The notes: a model not told the origin generated them from the sequence alone. 60,000 bases of DNA from Membranipora membranacea (GCA_914767715.1 OU612073.1:17858001-17918000), one strand, 5' to 3'; shown: positions 24,301 through 36,826, counted from the first letter of the stretch. Numbers and translations are program-made.

Positions 24301-26578
24301 CCTCCTAATCATAAGTGTGCAGCAAGCTGCCAAAACTGAACCGGCACTAATCGGCCGTTGGCAGTGACACTTTGATCTTAGCCAATAGGCCGAGAAACTT
24401 ATTTTTCCCTGTCTATGACAAAACAGAGGGTGGGCTGCCCCTAAAGAGGGACGCAAGTTGCCCGGAGTCCTCGTACTGAGAGTGTGATCCATCCTAGTAA
24501 ACTAGAATGCATCCTAGAGGTGAGGCTATGGTGGACCTCCTAATTGTAAGTGTGCAGCAAGCTGCCAGAAACTGAAACAGGCACTAATCGGCCATTGACA
24601 GTGACACTTTGATCTTAGCCAATAGGCCGAGAAGCGAGAAACTTATTTTTGCTGTTTGCTAAGAAACAGAAGATTGGGCTGCCCCTAAAGAGGGACGCAA
24701 GGTGCCCTAATCCTCATACTGAGAATGTGATACATTCTAGAAGACTAGAATGCATCCTAGAGGTGAGGCCATAGAGGACCTCCTAATCATAAGTGTGCAG
24801 CAAGCTGCCAAAACTGAACTGGCACTAATCGGCCGTTGGCAGTGACACTTTGATCTTAGCCAATAGGCCGAGAAGCGAGAAACTTATTTTTGCTGTTTGC
24901 TAAGAAACAGAAGATTGGGCTGCCCCTAAAGAGGGACGCAAGGTGCCCTAATCCTCATACTGAGAATGTGATACATTCTAGAAGACTAGAATGCATCCTA
25001 GAGGTGAGGCCATAGAGGACCTCCTAATCATAAGTGTGCAGCAAGCTGCCAAAACTGAACTGGCACTAATCGGCCGTTGGCAGTGACACTTTGATCTTAG
25101 CCAATAGGCTGAGAAGTAAGTTTCACAGTCAAGGTAACAGCATAGTAGTACAAGTTACTTCACGTATCCTAGTAAAGAAATTTGAAAGTCTCATGTGGGA
25201 TGTATTTTTTGTGACAGCAATGGAGAAAAATGACATCTGAAAATGACAAATAACGACTACATGGTTTCAATTTCTCTATGACAAGCGGTATTATTATAAC
25301 TGTATCACGACTAAGCATATATCCTCACTCTGTGATTAAAAGTACTGAGTTGCATGAGGAGATAACAAATAAAAGTAAAGCCAAATAACAGGCTGGTCAC
25401 TTTGTGGGACGAAATAGATAACACATGGAAAGCGACTCACTGGACAGACAGGACAACTCAATAAAGCTGATAGAGAAAAGTGTGAAGCAACAAAGAAATC
25501 TATCCGTTCATCCGATTGCTGGTGTCTCAAAGATGGGGGTTTAACGCATAAGGGATTGAAGTGATTATCTATATTATGGTAATGGGTATTCTTTCTCGCC
25601 GTGGGGGGGGGGGGGCGTTGGACAGGACAAGAGTCTTGGGGCGCAAACAAGGCAAAACATGGAAGTACAAAGTTGTAATACAACAACTGAGTAGATCAAG
25701 TAGATTCAATTCGTCTACGTTTAGAGTTGCCCCCTCCAAGCTGCTAGCGGAGCACTAGTAGAATTGCGATGACCTGAAATGCGGGCATAATAGATTAATC
25801 CCAATCTAATCACTGACTGGCAATGTGCAAAATTGCAATGCTCTACTAAATGGTTATGTGTGTACGAATGGTGCTGTTGCATACACATTTGATTCTGTAT
25901 ATCATGGTATACACAACACAAATAAGGTAATGTACAGTTGTGAAGTTATATGCTGGAGTCTTACCTGATTTAGGATAGGTCAGCAGGTAAACATCATCAT
26001 CTCTGAAGTCTTCATATTCTATACATGCTTTTATTCTGTCCCGAGGATGGACTCCTTCTATCAGAGGTAGCGCATCATTATATAGGTAGTATCCATAGAA
26101 GCCATATTTGAATGTCAATTTTCCTGCAGAGAGATATTATTTATACTCCTAGACAGTTTATAAGTTTGACTGTTGGATAGGGGTACTCAACTTTTGATAG
26201 GGAAACAAAGTTAGTGTTATAGAATCACTGGTCAGTCTGAGATAGAATGGGGATATATAATATGTAGAGGACGGAAGCTTAGGCGATGAGGTCACTCAGC
26301 CTATCAGCCCTCCATGATGTGTTTGAGGAACAGTGCACAGGCAGCAATAGCTAAACTTATCCAATACAGAGCAGTATAGTTTTAAGATTCGGAAAAGTTG
26401 AAGGCCTCCCCTTCCACCCTTCCCCCGTATCATGAATGCCGGAAGCTTGATCTAAACTTTGAATTATCTGAAACTCCTACTTACCTAAGAACACCTTGAT
26501 ACGCGCTATCACAAGAGAGGTGTTGATGAAGAATGAAAACAAATACTGTTTTGCTGCCTCTGCTAGTTTGTTACCCAT
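21371..26578 (-). CDS. cytosolic sulfotransferase (PAPS-dependent), complete
   Basis: Eight exons: 26485-26578, 25965-26123, 24010-24129, 23663-23763, 23269-23389, 22340-22434, 21800-21944 and 21371-21483. They total 948 nt (315 aa), in phase at every junction, and this is the usual length for a SULT. Motifs appear in order: TYPKSGTG (residues about 80-87, the 5'-phosphosulfate loop, with G-F in place of the usual T-W); IRNPKDVASS (the 3'-phosphate-binding motif); YEDM; and RKGKIGSWK near the C-terminus, the conserved RKGxxGxWK that also binds PAPS. It transfers sulfate from PAPS to a small hydroxyl or amine acceptor in the cytosol; the acceptor cannot be told. No signal peptide or membrane anchor is required, although the first exon is moderately hydrophobic. 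An alternative first exon lies at 27,562-27,655. Confidence 0.93.
24181..25118 (-). repeat. four tandem ~241-bp units headed by U2 snRNA 5' end
   Basis: Four units on the minus strand begin near 25,116, 24,878, 24,635 and 24,394, with periods of 241, 241 and 237 bases. Each starts with TCGCTTCTCGGCCTATTGGC and continues AAGATCAAAGTGT. This equals the 5' stem-loop region of U2 snRNA except for one loop base, and the outermost units have small end changes. The sequence then departs from U2: the branch-site-recognition GTAGTA is absent. The body has its own hairpins (GCC-AAC-GGC; GCAGC-TT-GCTGC, reminiscent of U2 stem III; CCCT-CTTT-AGGG). Only about 35 bases separate units. The array lies in the sulfotransferase intron between exons 2 and 3, on the same strand as that gene. 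It could be an ncRNA cluster or an amplified U2-headed SINE. Confidence 0.75.
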
Positions 26579-27561
26579 TTTCTCAGTCCTAAGTTTCAAT
26601 GCACAAGTTGCTTAATTGACTATCAATAGTGAACTGGTGGAGTGAACTTATAGTGACCGGTATAATGCACTTTGTGGTCATTGGCATTATCAGGAGGAAC
26701 CTTTATATGATATTTGTTTAAAAGCCTGCATTCCTCAGATGGTCACTGCAATCATTTGCGACGGGTGTCTACATTATTTCTGTGTAGAACAATTATGTTA
26801 TTAATATGAAAGTGTTTCGTCTAACCACAACACTTTATCATTTTTTTGTCCCATATATTCATCTCAAAGGTGATGAAAAGTGATGATTTCTTCTGAGGGC
26901 ATAGCTATTTAGATAAAGTGATATGCATGTCATCTGACTGAAATTATTTGGTCATCATTCATCATTTTTATAGAATTGGATTATTTCATCATGTAACCTC
27001 AGCCAAAATGAGAATAGCCTAGAAGAAGTTTGATTCAATTCGCCCTCAGGGTTGGTTATTCTTATTCTACTGGTGAGCCGCGGCGGCCTAAACTTTAAAT
27101 GCAGGCAAATTGGATCATGCTTGATCTGGTATTCCCCACTATCTGCTGGTATAATAGGATATTTTGTATTATTTATGTAAATGTTCCTGCTTTTCTGGTT
27201 ACTTTAAATGGTAACAATACGATGCCGTAGCCACACCAACAGGGCTAAGCTCACAAATTGGTGGTGGTGGTGGTATCACTGCAGGTCTGTGGTCTATTAG
27301 AAACTTTCCTGGATCAGAAGTATATCCGCTTCTAGCTACATGTAAATAGTATTCTGCTGTGTGCAAAAAAAAGGCCGATAGATTTACAAAAACACAAAAA
27401 CAACCTGCTAATGACAGTAAGTAAAGCATAGTTGAGGAGACTTTAAAACGTTAACTTATCCTAAGTACTTGCAATTATTGTGGATGCAGAAAGGATCCTA
27501 GTCCTACCAGCTCCAAACTTGGAAGCTTGACGCTGCTCATTTAACTTTATATCTTACTCAC

Positions 27562-27655
27562 CTAGTAGCATCTTGATTCGAGAGATCTGTTTGAATGTAG
27601 AAAGAACAAGAAAAAGCAAGCTCTTTTTCCCTGCATTGACTAGTTTGTTACCCAT
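27562..27655 (-). CDS. alternative or duplicated sulfotransferase first exon
   Basis: This 94-nt exon has exactly the length and exit phase of sulfotransferase exon 1. It starts ATGGGTAACAAACTAG as that exon does, reads MGNKLVNAGKKSLLFLVLST and onward, and ends at a GTGAGT donor. No further exons of a second copy follow before the main exon 1 at 26,578. It would splice in phase to exon 2 (26,123), so it is either an alternative promoter and first exon giving a different N-terminus, or the remnant of a tandem gene copy. Confidence 0.65.
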
Positions 27656-28984
27656 TTTACTCAGTGGCTAGTTGCAGTCACAAGCAGTGGTATCGACTAA
27701 CTTTAGTAAACTAGTGGATTTTGCCCTTCTGGTGATTGAATATGTGCTACTAGATAAAGCCTTTGGCAAGTACTATTGTCATAGATAAGCCAATTATTAA
27801 ATATTGATCCTTGTTAACTGGGTGAAAGCCATAGAGTTATTATATAATGACTCTAAGGTTCCTAATATCTAGTTCACTGCTAGTGTGAGCACCCAACTCT
27901 TGCCCCCCCCTCCCCTCCCGTTTGACTTCATGTTGATAGGTGTCTGCATATCTTAGACTAGTGAGTTTAGGATGGGCTGTCTGGACAATGAACTAAACCT
28001 TCATTGAACTAAACCTTCATTGGTCTGGATATCTCAGACCTCAAAATATAGAGTTTTATCTTGTTTGTCCCACAGAGTGACCTGCATGTCCCACATAGTG
28101 ACCTGCGTGTTATTTTGATTGTGATGAGGGTGGCTTTAGTTTTATTTGTTATATCTAATATATATATATAAGATATTGTATGTGATAATGAAATTGAAAC
28201 TATGTTGTCATCATTGATCATTTCTTCTTGTCATTTTATTTCATCATGAAACCTAAGCCAAGACATGTGATCAAAAGATAAAGATTAAGGGAGAGATAAA
28301 TTCATTGATCCGATATGTGGGGGATGGATATTAGGGGTCCATCCAACTAGCATTTCAGAAGTCATAAGACTGTCATTCCTTTGTACATTGAAAGTTAGTG
28401 CGGGACAAATAACAAGTACATAAATTAAAAATGGATAGGTCCATAGGTGATTGCAAATCCAATTTTAAATGCACATCAAATTTATTAAAGTTGAGGAGTA
28501 GCCCTGCGCAGTCGCATTCCTCTATTTTATTTTTGTCATGAGATTTCAGGCTAGCTTATTGGCAATGTTTATTATGCTATTTCATCATCTGAATTCAGGA
28601 AATTATCGAAGAGTTCAGCCAACACTTACAGTGGCAAGAGGTTAAAAATAAACTGAGGCTAAATTACTTGGCTATAATCCTCAACGCCCCTCAAACTTTT
28701 CTCATCCGTATGTTTCACCACCAATAGTTTCCTATTTCATAAGAAAACTAATTACTAAAGTTAAATTTTCTCCCCAATAATCTCAAGCCTACCTGTAATT
28801 GATGCTTCTGGTTAGCTTATGGAGGGAGGATGGGATACAACCTGTCTGGCTAATGTAAAACCACAACTTTGATAGGGAGTTGCCTCATTTTATCGCATGA
28901 GAACACAAAAATGTTCAATAGTCTCTAATATTTCTATTATAATAGATCAGCATTATTATTTTTGCTGAATATGGAATAGCTCAG

Positions 28985-29045
28985 AGCCAGTGTGTGGAGC
29001 GGAACACTTCTGATTAAAATGTTGGCGGTTCGAGCCCTGGCCCCT
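28985..29045 (+). repeat. tRNA-derived (SINE-like) sequence
   Basis: It has an A-box-like TAGCTCAGAGCC and, about 40 bases later, a good B box (GGTTCGAGCCC) inside a degenerate cloverleaf. There is no clean acceptor stem, so this is not called as a functional tRNA. Confidence 0.4.
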
Positions 29046-29419
29046 CCCCCTCCATGTGATTGTAATACAAAGTAGTAGATATTCCTCAATCATTAAACTT
29101 GTTCTTTGTCCCAATGACCATCCGAACAAAAGATGAAAGGATATTCATGTTGCCTCCCCAATCAGGCTGAAGGATGAGGTCGACTCAATAATGCAGACAC
29201 AATAATGCAGCTCCAAAAAGGCAGCTCTAATAATGTGGACATTATTTTGACATACCTGAGCGAAAGGAGGCTTACCTTGTGGTTGTTGTGTTCTGTCCCA
29301 TTGAGCAATACAGCAACTATTTGTCATTTAGGAATAATGAGAAATTTCCACAATGTTCTACACTGGGATTTTGATTGCTTGTTCTTTATTTCTACTATCA
29401 ACATAATAGCTAATTGTTG

Positions 29420-29535
29420 TATACGTTATATACGTTATATACGTTATATACGTTATATACGTTATATATGTTATATACGTTATATACGTTATATACGTTA
29501 TATACGTTATATACATTATATATGTTATATATATT
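29420..29535. repeat. 9-bp minisatellite (GTTATATAC)n
   Basis: About 12 copies, slightly degenerate towards the right end. Confidence 0.85.
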
Positions 29536-30220
29536 GATTACAAAGTTCACAAATCATCAACTAATACGCCAAGGTGAGACAAATTAAAACAGTGCCTCAC
29601 TGCCTCCCCTAAAACTGTTCGGGTAAAACTTAATTTATATAAAACGACGATCTGACAGTTTGAAGCACTTGTTGGTGATTAATCTCTCAGCAGAACTAAA
29701 TACAATCTGAGCTAGGCTAAATACACTCAGCTCATTTTTTCAAGAACTCATTTTTCTAAAGAAATGTGACCAGGCTCAGTTATTTAATAATGCAGTATCT
29801 GTGTTACATTTTGTAATTTTACCAATTTTTAACCTGGCTTTTGAGACTTATATTTTGTAGTTATCTTATTATTGCTCATGCATTACTAAGTACCGCGGCG
29901 CCTTATAGTGAGTCATGATAATGTCTACAACCTTGCCTATTAACGAGATAGCCTCGTTCCTAATGTCAAAACATCTAAAAGACTGTAGACGTCTTATTGC
30001 TCCTAAAGGGCCTCCTCCAATTGTGTGTTTCATAAGTAAGATAAGGCGATTCATAATTTCCTCAACTGAACTGTGAGATAGGGGAGGGGTAGGTTAATCA
30101 CTACGGTTGTCTGCAAAGATAAATTACATTACTGGACCATTGCCAATTTTTCTCTCATAGGAAGTTTTGTTAACTTTTTTCATCATCAATTTGAAGTCTT
30201 GAATCCAACACGCAGTGCGC

Positions 30221-33046
30221 CTATTTGGAGCATACAACACAGGTAATCGGCTTGTCACGGTTATAAGGGGGACAATGTCCTGTAGTCCCAGAACCATCAC
30301 AGTCAGCCTTGACAAAGTAGAAGAGAGCTCCATTGAGGTTTGCCTCTCCTCCAGTAATGGTCTCCGGTTCAGAGTCTACACACTCAAACGTACTACGGTG
30401 ATGGACACTAGCTTCAGACATGAGATATCCTACAATAAAAAGTGAAACTATCGTCTCTATGCTGACTAGATGTGTTGGCAATAATATTTGAAAGAGCAGC
30501 TCCGAAAATGCTAAGTCAGAGTTTACATTCATATTTGCCAGTTGGTTGATTTGCAGTAGACGGTAGAAAAATAATTGTCAGAGAAAAAGAAAAGAAAAAA
30601 ACATCAAAATTTTGACAAACTCTGCTCATTACAATTACAAGATTAACATGATGATCATAGATGTTTTAGTTGAGCGCTCCGGCCATAGACTTATACATAT
30701 TAAGTCTATAGCTCCGGCTAACCTAGTCTGTGATTGACTACCATCTGAAAAATTACCTGCATATTCAACTTTCCATGTGGGAGGACAACTTCTCTTTCCA
30801 GGAATCATCATAGCAGCAGAATTACTGGTATAGCAGCGGGCACAGGGAACGTTGTGGTCAACAGCTGACTTCAAAATGCTCTCTGTTTGGTATTCTACTC
30901 CTCCTATTACAGCATAGTTTCCACCAGGGACGTATTCATTGTATTCGGGATCCAGGGGCATACATTGGTAGTTAGAACCTCCTCCAACTGTGCCGTAATA
31001 AGTACCAGCCGCAAATCCTACAAAACATTCAAACAATAAACATGATCAAGATTGAGTTTGGGAGATAGATACAAAAATATTGAACAATCTATCATGAAAG
31101 CAGTGCGGTTTGAACCCACGACTTCTGCGTCACAAAGCACTTGAGAGGGAAAAGCAAGCTTTATCGCTTTATCGCACCACCCAAAAAAATAGTAGATTAA
31201 TGGTGCTGATAAGCAAGCCCGCTACTCACTTCTCTAAGATGTGGACTAGCAGTGTGCTTGTTAGGGCTATAGTCTCACATGGCCGATAGCTGGGACCCCT
31301 GATAGTGTTTTAGCTGTCTTTCCAGCTTGTCATCATGTTTTTCCATCCTGTCACATGTCTTTCCATGAGTCAGTCAGAAAACGAGTATATATGAGATAGA
31401 TACGCCAGAGTTGGAAAAATCCATCAAAAATAAAATTCCAGTGTTCATTGTCAGAGTGATATCGATGCTATGCCAAATTTGGTTATAATAGAACAGATAA
31501 CAGATATTTTGGCGGTGGAAGATACTGGGTAACAATGCTTCTCGATCAAGTACCTTATTTCCAAAATACTTTCAGTGAGTATCTTGTGTATGAGTGCAAT
31601 GTCGAAGTTAGTAAACAGACCTGAGTAGATCAATGCAGAGTCAGAGTCACAGACCGTTCTCCCCCATCTTGTATATACAGATCCAATCTTAGCTGTCAGG
31701 GCAGCGGCTGTGTTGTTATCATACTTCAGTAACTCAGGCTCTGAATACGTAAAACACAAGCAATATGATAACAGATTGGACGACCCTTGTCATTTTACAA
31801 CTTTAATTACCAAATCTGGTTGTTTGAACACCAGATATCAGCTAAATTTTAATTCAATTGCCTGCATTCCAGTTGCTCCCCTTCCACTGGACGCTGCCGC
31901 CTTGGTCTAGTCTTTGTCTGGTTAAGTAAGCAGGAGTAAACTTGTTACCATTAAGTAACAAATAGAAAGTTGACTACTACAATTCACCTCTTACTGACCC
32001 TGTGAAAAGAAGTCACATAGTCACATGTATTCTTTATATATATAATATATACTTGATTAAAGTTGAGACCCGTTTACCTTCAATGTCCTCCCCATTGTGT
32101 TTAAAATGCTCCAGCATCGTACGTAAAGCTCCGCTCAGAGAATTTGAGGACACCTGTCTTTTCTCGCTGGTTTTTGTGCTCTAGAAATAGAATTAACAAC
32201 ATTAATAAGTGCTATAAACTACTGCATTCATTCAGAAGAATCTGAAGAATTCAGTGACTGCGTCTTACTGTCAATAAAAAAAGTTGAGCTTGTCTACAGT
32301 TGTGATATAATGGTGAGAAACCGAGGGATTGTTTATTTTTCTAGCAGCACTTCCTGACACCACTGTTTCGACATGAACCTAGATCAAGTTAGATCCATTT
32401 GCTTACATTTGGAGTTACTCCCACTCCATTGTCATGATGCAGGCAAAATTGCAAACGGATCAAAGATGGTTTAACAAGAATCTGACATGACATGACATGG
32501 GATGCCTGCTTTACTGGTTGAACCCCAACCGCTTCCTGTCTTATTGTAGATACATTGTGACTGCAATCATAAACACATCATCAAAATTGTGTACACATAA
32601 ACTCTTGTTTATTAAATGCAATCATCAACAGTACATTGAAATTGTGAGAACATAAACTCTTTTAATTATGCTTCTAGTTTATTTCCAAACCTCAGCGAGA
32701 TCAGACTCCAGCTGTGAGATCCTCTCAGACAACCTACTCTCAGATTCCTTCTGGTCTCTTCGTATCTCCTCTATCTGGGTGTCGTGCTGTCTCTGCATAT
32801 CACCAAGTTTGGCTTCAAAGTATCTCATCACTTGACTCAGCTGATCGCTCAACTGGACGTCAGGTCTGATAACCACATCATCATCAGTGAGACGATCGGC
32901 ATCAACAAAGTACAGAGACAACAGAAGCAGAAAGCTGGAAAACAGATATATGCCATAAGTTAAGCCATCTGAATTCTACCCGTATCATCATAAAGAAAAT
33001 CTGATATGAGATACCAATCAATCCTCCAAACACAATGCGTCATCAT
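30221..33046 (-). CDS. short-chain collagen C4-like domain protein with coiled coil
   Basis: Six exons: 33015-33046, 32691-32934, 32078-32180, 31621-31740, 30757-31017 and 30221-30429. They total 969 nt (322 aa), in phase throughout. Residues about 10-25 form a hydrophobic leader (CFLLLLSLYFVDA). Residues about 40-92 are a charged coiled coil (QLSQVMRYFEAKLGDMQRQH and on). From about residue 150 comes the C4-like domain: GSVYTRWGRTVC, then YYGTVGGGSNYQCMPLDPEY, VPCARCYTSNSAAMMIPGKR, and the terminal GHCPPYNRDKPITCVVCSK. This is a secreted extracellular-matrix or lectin-like module known from sponge and cnidarian short-chain collagens. No Gly-X-Y stretch is present, so the coiled coil probably drives oligomerisation. 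Weakest points: the tiny first exon, and a GTTTGG donor after exon 2. Confidence 0.85.
31085..31185 (-). repeat. tRNA-derived (SINE-like) sequence
   Basis: On the minus strand, GGTGGTGCGATAAAGCG resembles an A box, and GTGGGTTCAAACCGC, about 55 bases on, is a good B box. The spacing suggests a long-variable-arm tRNA ancestor. It lies in an intron of the C4-like gene. Confidence 0.4.
32380..32466. mobile_element. MITE-like hairpin, family A
   Basis: The ends are AGATCAAGTTAGATCCATTT and the approximate reverse complement (gcaggcaaaattgcaaacggatcaaag). It is one of several dispersed copies in the window; the best are at 50,266 and 50,525. Confidence 0.55.
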
Positions 33047-33230
33047 TTTTTTCTTTTTTATCCCCCAACTTTTGCCATAATTTCTTTGGCATGTTATGAA
33101 GAACATCCATCCAGAATGATATTATTGTCTGGCAAATAGAAGGTGTGTATATACGAATTAAATCCATATAATCATGTATTGTGCAGGTAGGCAGTGATAA
33201 CAAGACATTCATAGAGATTCCGTGTCAAAA

Positions 33231-36200
33231 TGCCATGGCCAAAATGCCATTGGGACAAAATGCCATTGCCATAATGCCATTGTCATAATGCCATGGCCAT
33301 AATGCCATAGGTGAAAACACCACTGCACAATATACCAATGCCAAAATACCAGTTGTACAAAACGCCAGTTGTGTCAAAATACCAGTGGATATAAAGCCAG
33401 ATGTGTCAAAATACCAGTGGATATAAAGCCAGATGTGTCAAAATACCAGTGGATATAAAGCCAGATTGGACATAATACCATGCGGGACAACATACCATAT
33501 CCCAAAATACCATTGCCAAAATGCCAAAATATATAACCAAAGGGGATCAAGCCACATTGTATTTTTTTTAGTCACATTACAGCTGCGGGTTGCTTGATCA
33601 TAGTAGGGGGTGGTTCAGTTGGTTAGAGCCATCTCCTTCACTGTTCAAGTCTCAAAGTTTCTTCGTTCAATTTCAATGATATCTGGGGTTTGTTGGGATC
33701 CACAAACTGAGAGCTAGTAACTTGTAATAAATATTTCCCAAACATTCTTTAGAATAATATGACAATAACTTTGGATTATTACCAATTTTTTTTTGAAAGC
33801 CAAGTCTTGACTCATCGCTGCCCTAGAGACTCATGCTTACTAATGACATTGATAAGACTACGATGATTGAACATAGAGCAGGTTATCTCTGTGTTTATTA
33901 GTTGTAAAAAAGTTACAGTTACAACTAACAGGAAGGAAAAACTCTGTTCACCCAAAATGAACTTTCACAGTAGGCCATGGCCATAATATTCAGCAAAGCC
34001 ATTTAATAGGGGCTTGTGACTCACAGGATGTTCACAACTTGAGTTTCATGTTGTAAATTTAGTATAAATGATGATGGATATGGATAAGTTTCTAACATCT
34101 CTTCTGACCATATACACATTCAACAAAAATTGTTTTCCTACTCGAGGGTATGAAAGCTACATAGTCTACAGAGCCGTTTCGTCAAAATGTGGTGTTACTA
34201 TGCAGAGCTTTTGTTTCTCTTAAATAGTTACATAATGTAACTTCTTTTGATTCCATTTAAAAAGAATGTTGAGAATTTTATATGTTCAACCCAAAAATTT
34301 ACTGGTTTAATTACGATAAACCACCAAAGTTGCCTTCCACCTGTAATGGACTGCGTAAAATGCACAGGACACACAATTACGTCCCATTTACTATGGAAAA
34401 TCTAACAATAATCATTCAGATAGCACAAGCATTTAAGCTGTAATACACAGCAAAGAACTTGTTATACAGAACCTTTGCCACAAAATTAAGAACTATTGGC
34501 GAATTAAAAAATGATTTTGTTACCCACCGGACTGAAAACATATTGACAAACTTATAACAAACTATAACAAAACTTGTGTAAATTAAATTAAGTAATATAA
34601 CGAAATGTGTGACTATTGTAGTGTAGAACAAAATTCTCCTATACCGATATGTATGCCAAAATATAACCCACCAGTGTTGTGATGCGCAGGTCGGCGTACA
34701 GGAATCCTGAAAAAGATTTTGACTAAAGACTAAAGCAAGTTGAGTTGAAGCCAATATTTTTATATTCTAATTAGATCCCAAACCAGAATTTGTGAAACCA
34801 AAATAATTATTTTATATTATCTATTACTATTATTAAATCCGAACATAAAAATGTGCACCTTAGATTTAAACATTTCAGATCAACAATTCCTTACGGATGA
34901 ACACAACTAAAATAAATTTATGTGTTATTATAAGAAATTATACAATAACAAAATTGTTACAGAAATATCTGACACCAACTTTCAATGGAAAACCAAGCTC
35001 ATGCATTGATAATGCCAGCAACAAAATTAGTGCCAGAAAGCATCAACGTCCTACTATCAAGAAACCTTGGATGACTCAGCAGTTATTTACACTCACCAAA
35101 GAGGGTACTAAACTTCACAAAATAAGCAAAAAGCATTCAAAAACCATAGAGGAAATTTAAAAATCATTGTAACAAATTTGGTATTAGATGGGCGCAGTAC
35201 AACTAACACAATCAATATTATAATGGAACAACTTTACTGCCATTTTATTGATGGAAGAATCACCCAGGGTTTAATTTTATATCTTTCAAAAGCTTTTGAT
35301 ACAATAAATCACAACGTTCTAATAAGTAAACAGATATTTTTTTCAGATATTATCCCCCTCATAGCGACTGTAGGAAAATTATCTTTTAAATAGAAAACAG
35401 TTTGTATTGGTAAATGAATTAAGTCGGTTCACTGCCTGTCATGATCGGTGCTCCCTAGGGTTCGGTTCTCGGCCAGCACTATTTATAATTTATAATGTTG
35501 ACCTTTTAAATGTATAACCTGATCTAAATTGAAATTTTTTTGCTGACAATCCTAATAATTTTAGCACTGAACCTGAAATTACGAAGAGCAATTTACCTCT
35601 GATAAATGAATGGTGTATCACCAACTGTCTTGTCATAAACTATGAGAATACCTTTTTGAGACCTCGAACAACATTTTTAACCAGAAGATTAACAGCTCAT
35701 ATTCCGGAACTTTTTTAGAAGAAAGAGGAACAGCATAACAATCTAAGAACATTTTAGAAGCCTGAAAAAGGAATTAGATTTAACCCTGATGACGATACAA
35801 GCACTCGGTCCAGCCATTGAGCAGAATCTAGAATTAGAGTTCTGGGGCCACGCAAGTGACAGCCAGATAGGACTCTGTGTGACATCAAGGGAATTAAACC
35901 AGGGGTCACAGTTCTCATATTTTTGAAAAACTAAAAATCATGCCATTACAAATGCTTTGTGAATATAAAGTTTTGAAACTTTTATTTATTTCATACTCAA
36001 TTCAAAATATTTTCATTATGATAACAAACCTTGAATACAACGCTTGATCCAACAAACTTGAATTTATGAAAACCAATAACAAGCGAGGAGAGAGGTCCTT
36101 GTTAAGAAATTGCATAGGCTTGTTCAAAAAGTTCATACCGGAGGTGTGGGTAGGGCCAGAGTGCAATCATGCTAGCCTTCATGAGGCCGGTAATAGCATC

Positions 36201-36826
36201 AGAAAAGACCAGTCAAAACCCTTCAAGCCAAGACATAAAGTTGGTCAAATTTAGAGAGTCAATTAACTTGCCATAACCCACAGAGTTGGCGACTTGACGG
36301 CGCAATATTTGGTTGCAACTTCTGCAACACACACTAGCCTTCAGAACAATGGGGCCCAACTATCCCAAGAGAAAAAAATTCAAATGTAGAAACTTCGAGA
36401 CTTGAACAGTGAAGGAGATGGCTCTAACCAACTGAACCACCCCCTACTCTGATCGGGCGATCCGCAGCTGTAATGTGACTAAAAAAAGTACAACGTGGCT
36501 TGATCTCCTTTGGTTATATATTTTGGCATTTTGGCAATGGTATTTTGGGATATGGTATGTTGTCCCGCATGGTATTATGTCCAATCTGGCTTTATATCCA
36601 TTGGTATTTTGACACATCTGGCTTTATATCCACTGGTATTTTGACACAACTGGCTTTATATCCACTGGTATTTTGACACAACTGGCGTTTTGTACAACTG
36701 GTATTTTGGCATTGGTATATTGTGCAGTGGTGTTTTCACCTATGGCATTATGGCCATGGCATTATGACAATGGCATTATGGCAATGGCATTTTGTCCCAA
36801 TGGCATTTTGGCCATGGCATTATGGC
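33231..36826. mobile_element. foldback-type element with ~450-bp terminal inverted repeats
   Basis: The left arm (33,231 to about 33,675) and right arm (about 36,375-36,826) are long inverted repeats. From the outside in, each arm has many degenerate 11-16-bp repeats built on AAAATGCCATTGG, then a 32-bp repeat (GTGTCAAAATACCAGTGG+ATATAAAGCCAGAT, three copies in the left arm), then a tRNA-like segment (GGTTCAGTTGGTTAGAGCC). Arms made of short tandem repeats are typical of foldback elements. The 2.7-kb interior has no intact transposase but contains LINE reverse-transcriptase remains. I could not define a target-site duplication. Confidence 0.75.
34897..35393 (+). pseudogene. LINE reverse-transcriptase remnant inside the foldback element
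   Basis: ORF pieces at 34,897-35,160 and 35,178-35,393. The second reads LDGRSTTNTINIIMEQLYCH and then LYLSKAFDTINHNVLISKQI. This matches the RT motif 'GRST...LDLSKAFDT.DH..L' of Jockey/CR1-type non-LTR elements. Stops and frameshifts interrupt it, and the YADD motif is not recognisable. Confidence 0.7.

Larger units (their letters stand above)
27656..30220. other. intergenic, no gene recognised
   Basis: It contains (AT)n at 28,156-28,171, a tRNA-derived element near 28,985-29,045 and a 9-bp satellite at 29,420. The ORF reading through the satellite is an artefact of the repeat. Confidence 0.5.

Noticed and set aside
24229-24492. 87-codon ORF across the U2-headed repeats
   Set aside because: It runs through two repeat units and the spacer and is not maintained in the other units.
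28985-29045. Functional tRNA gene
   Set aside because: It has A- and B-box-like sequence but no paired acceptor stem or clear anticodon arm; treated as SINE-like.
29205-29537. 110-codon ORF ending in (RYI)n repeats
   Set aside because: It is a translation of the 9-bp minisatellite.
33231-33530. CRISPR-like array of short repeats
   Set aside because: The units are degenerate and contiguous without unique equal-length spacers, they recur inverted at 36.4-36.8 kb, and the genome is animal.
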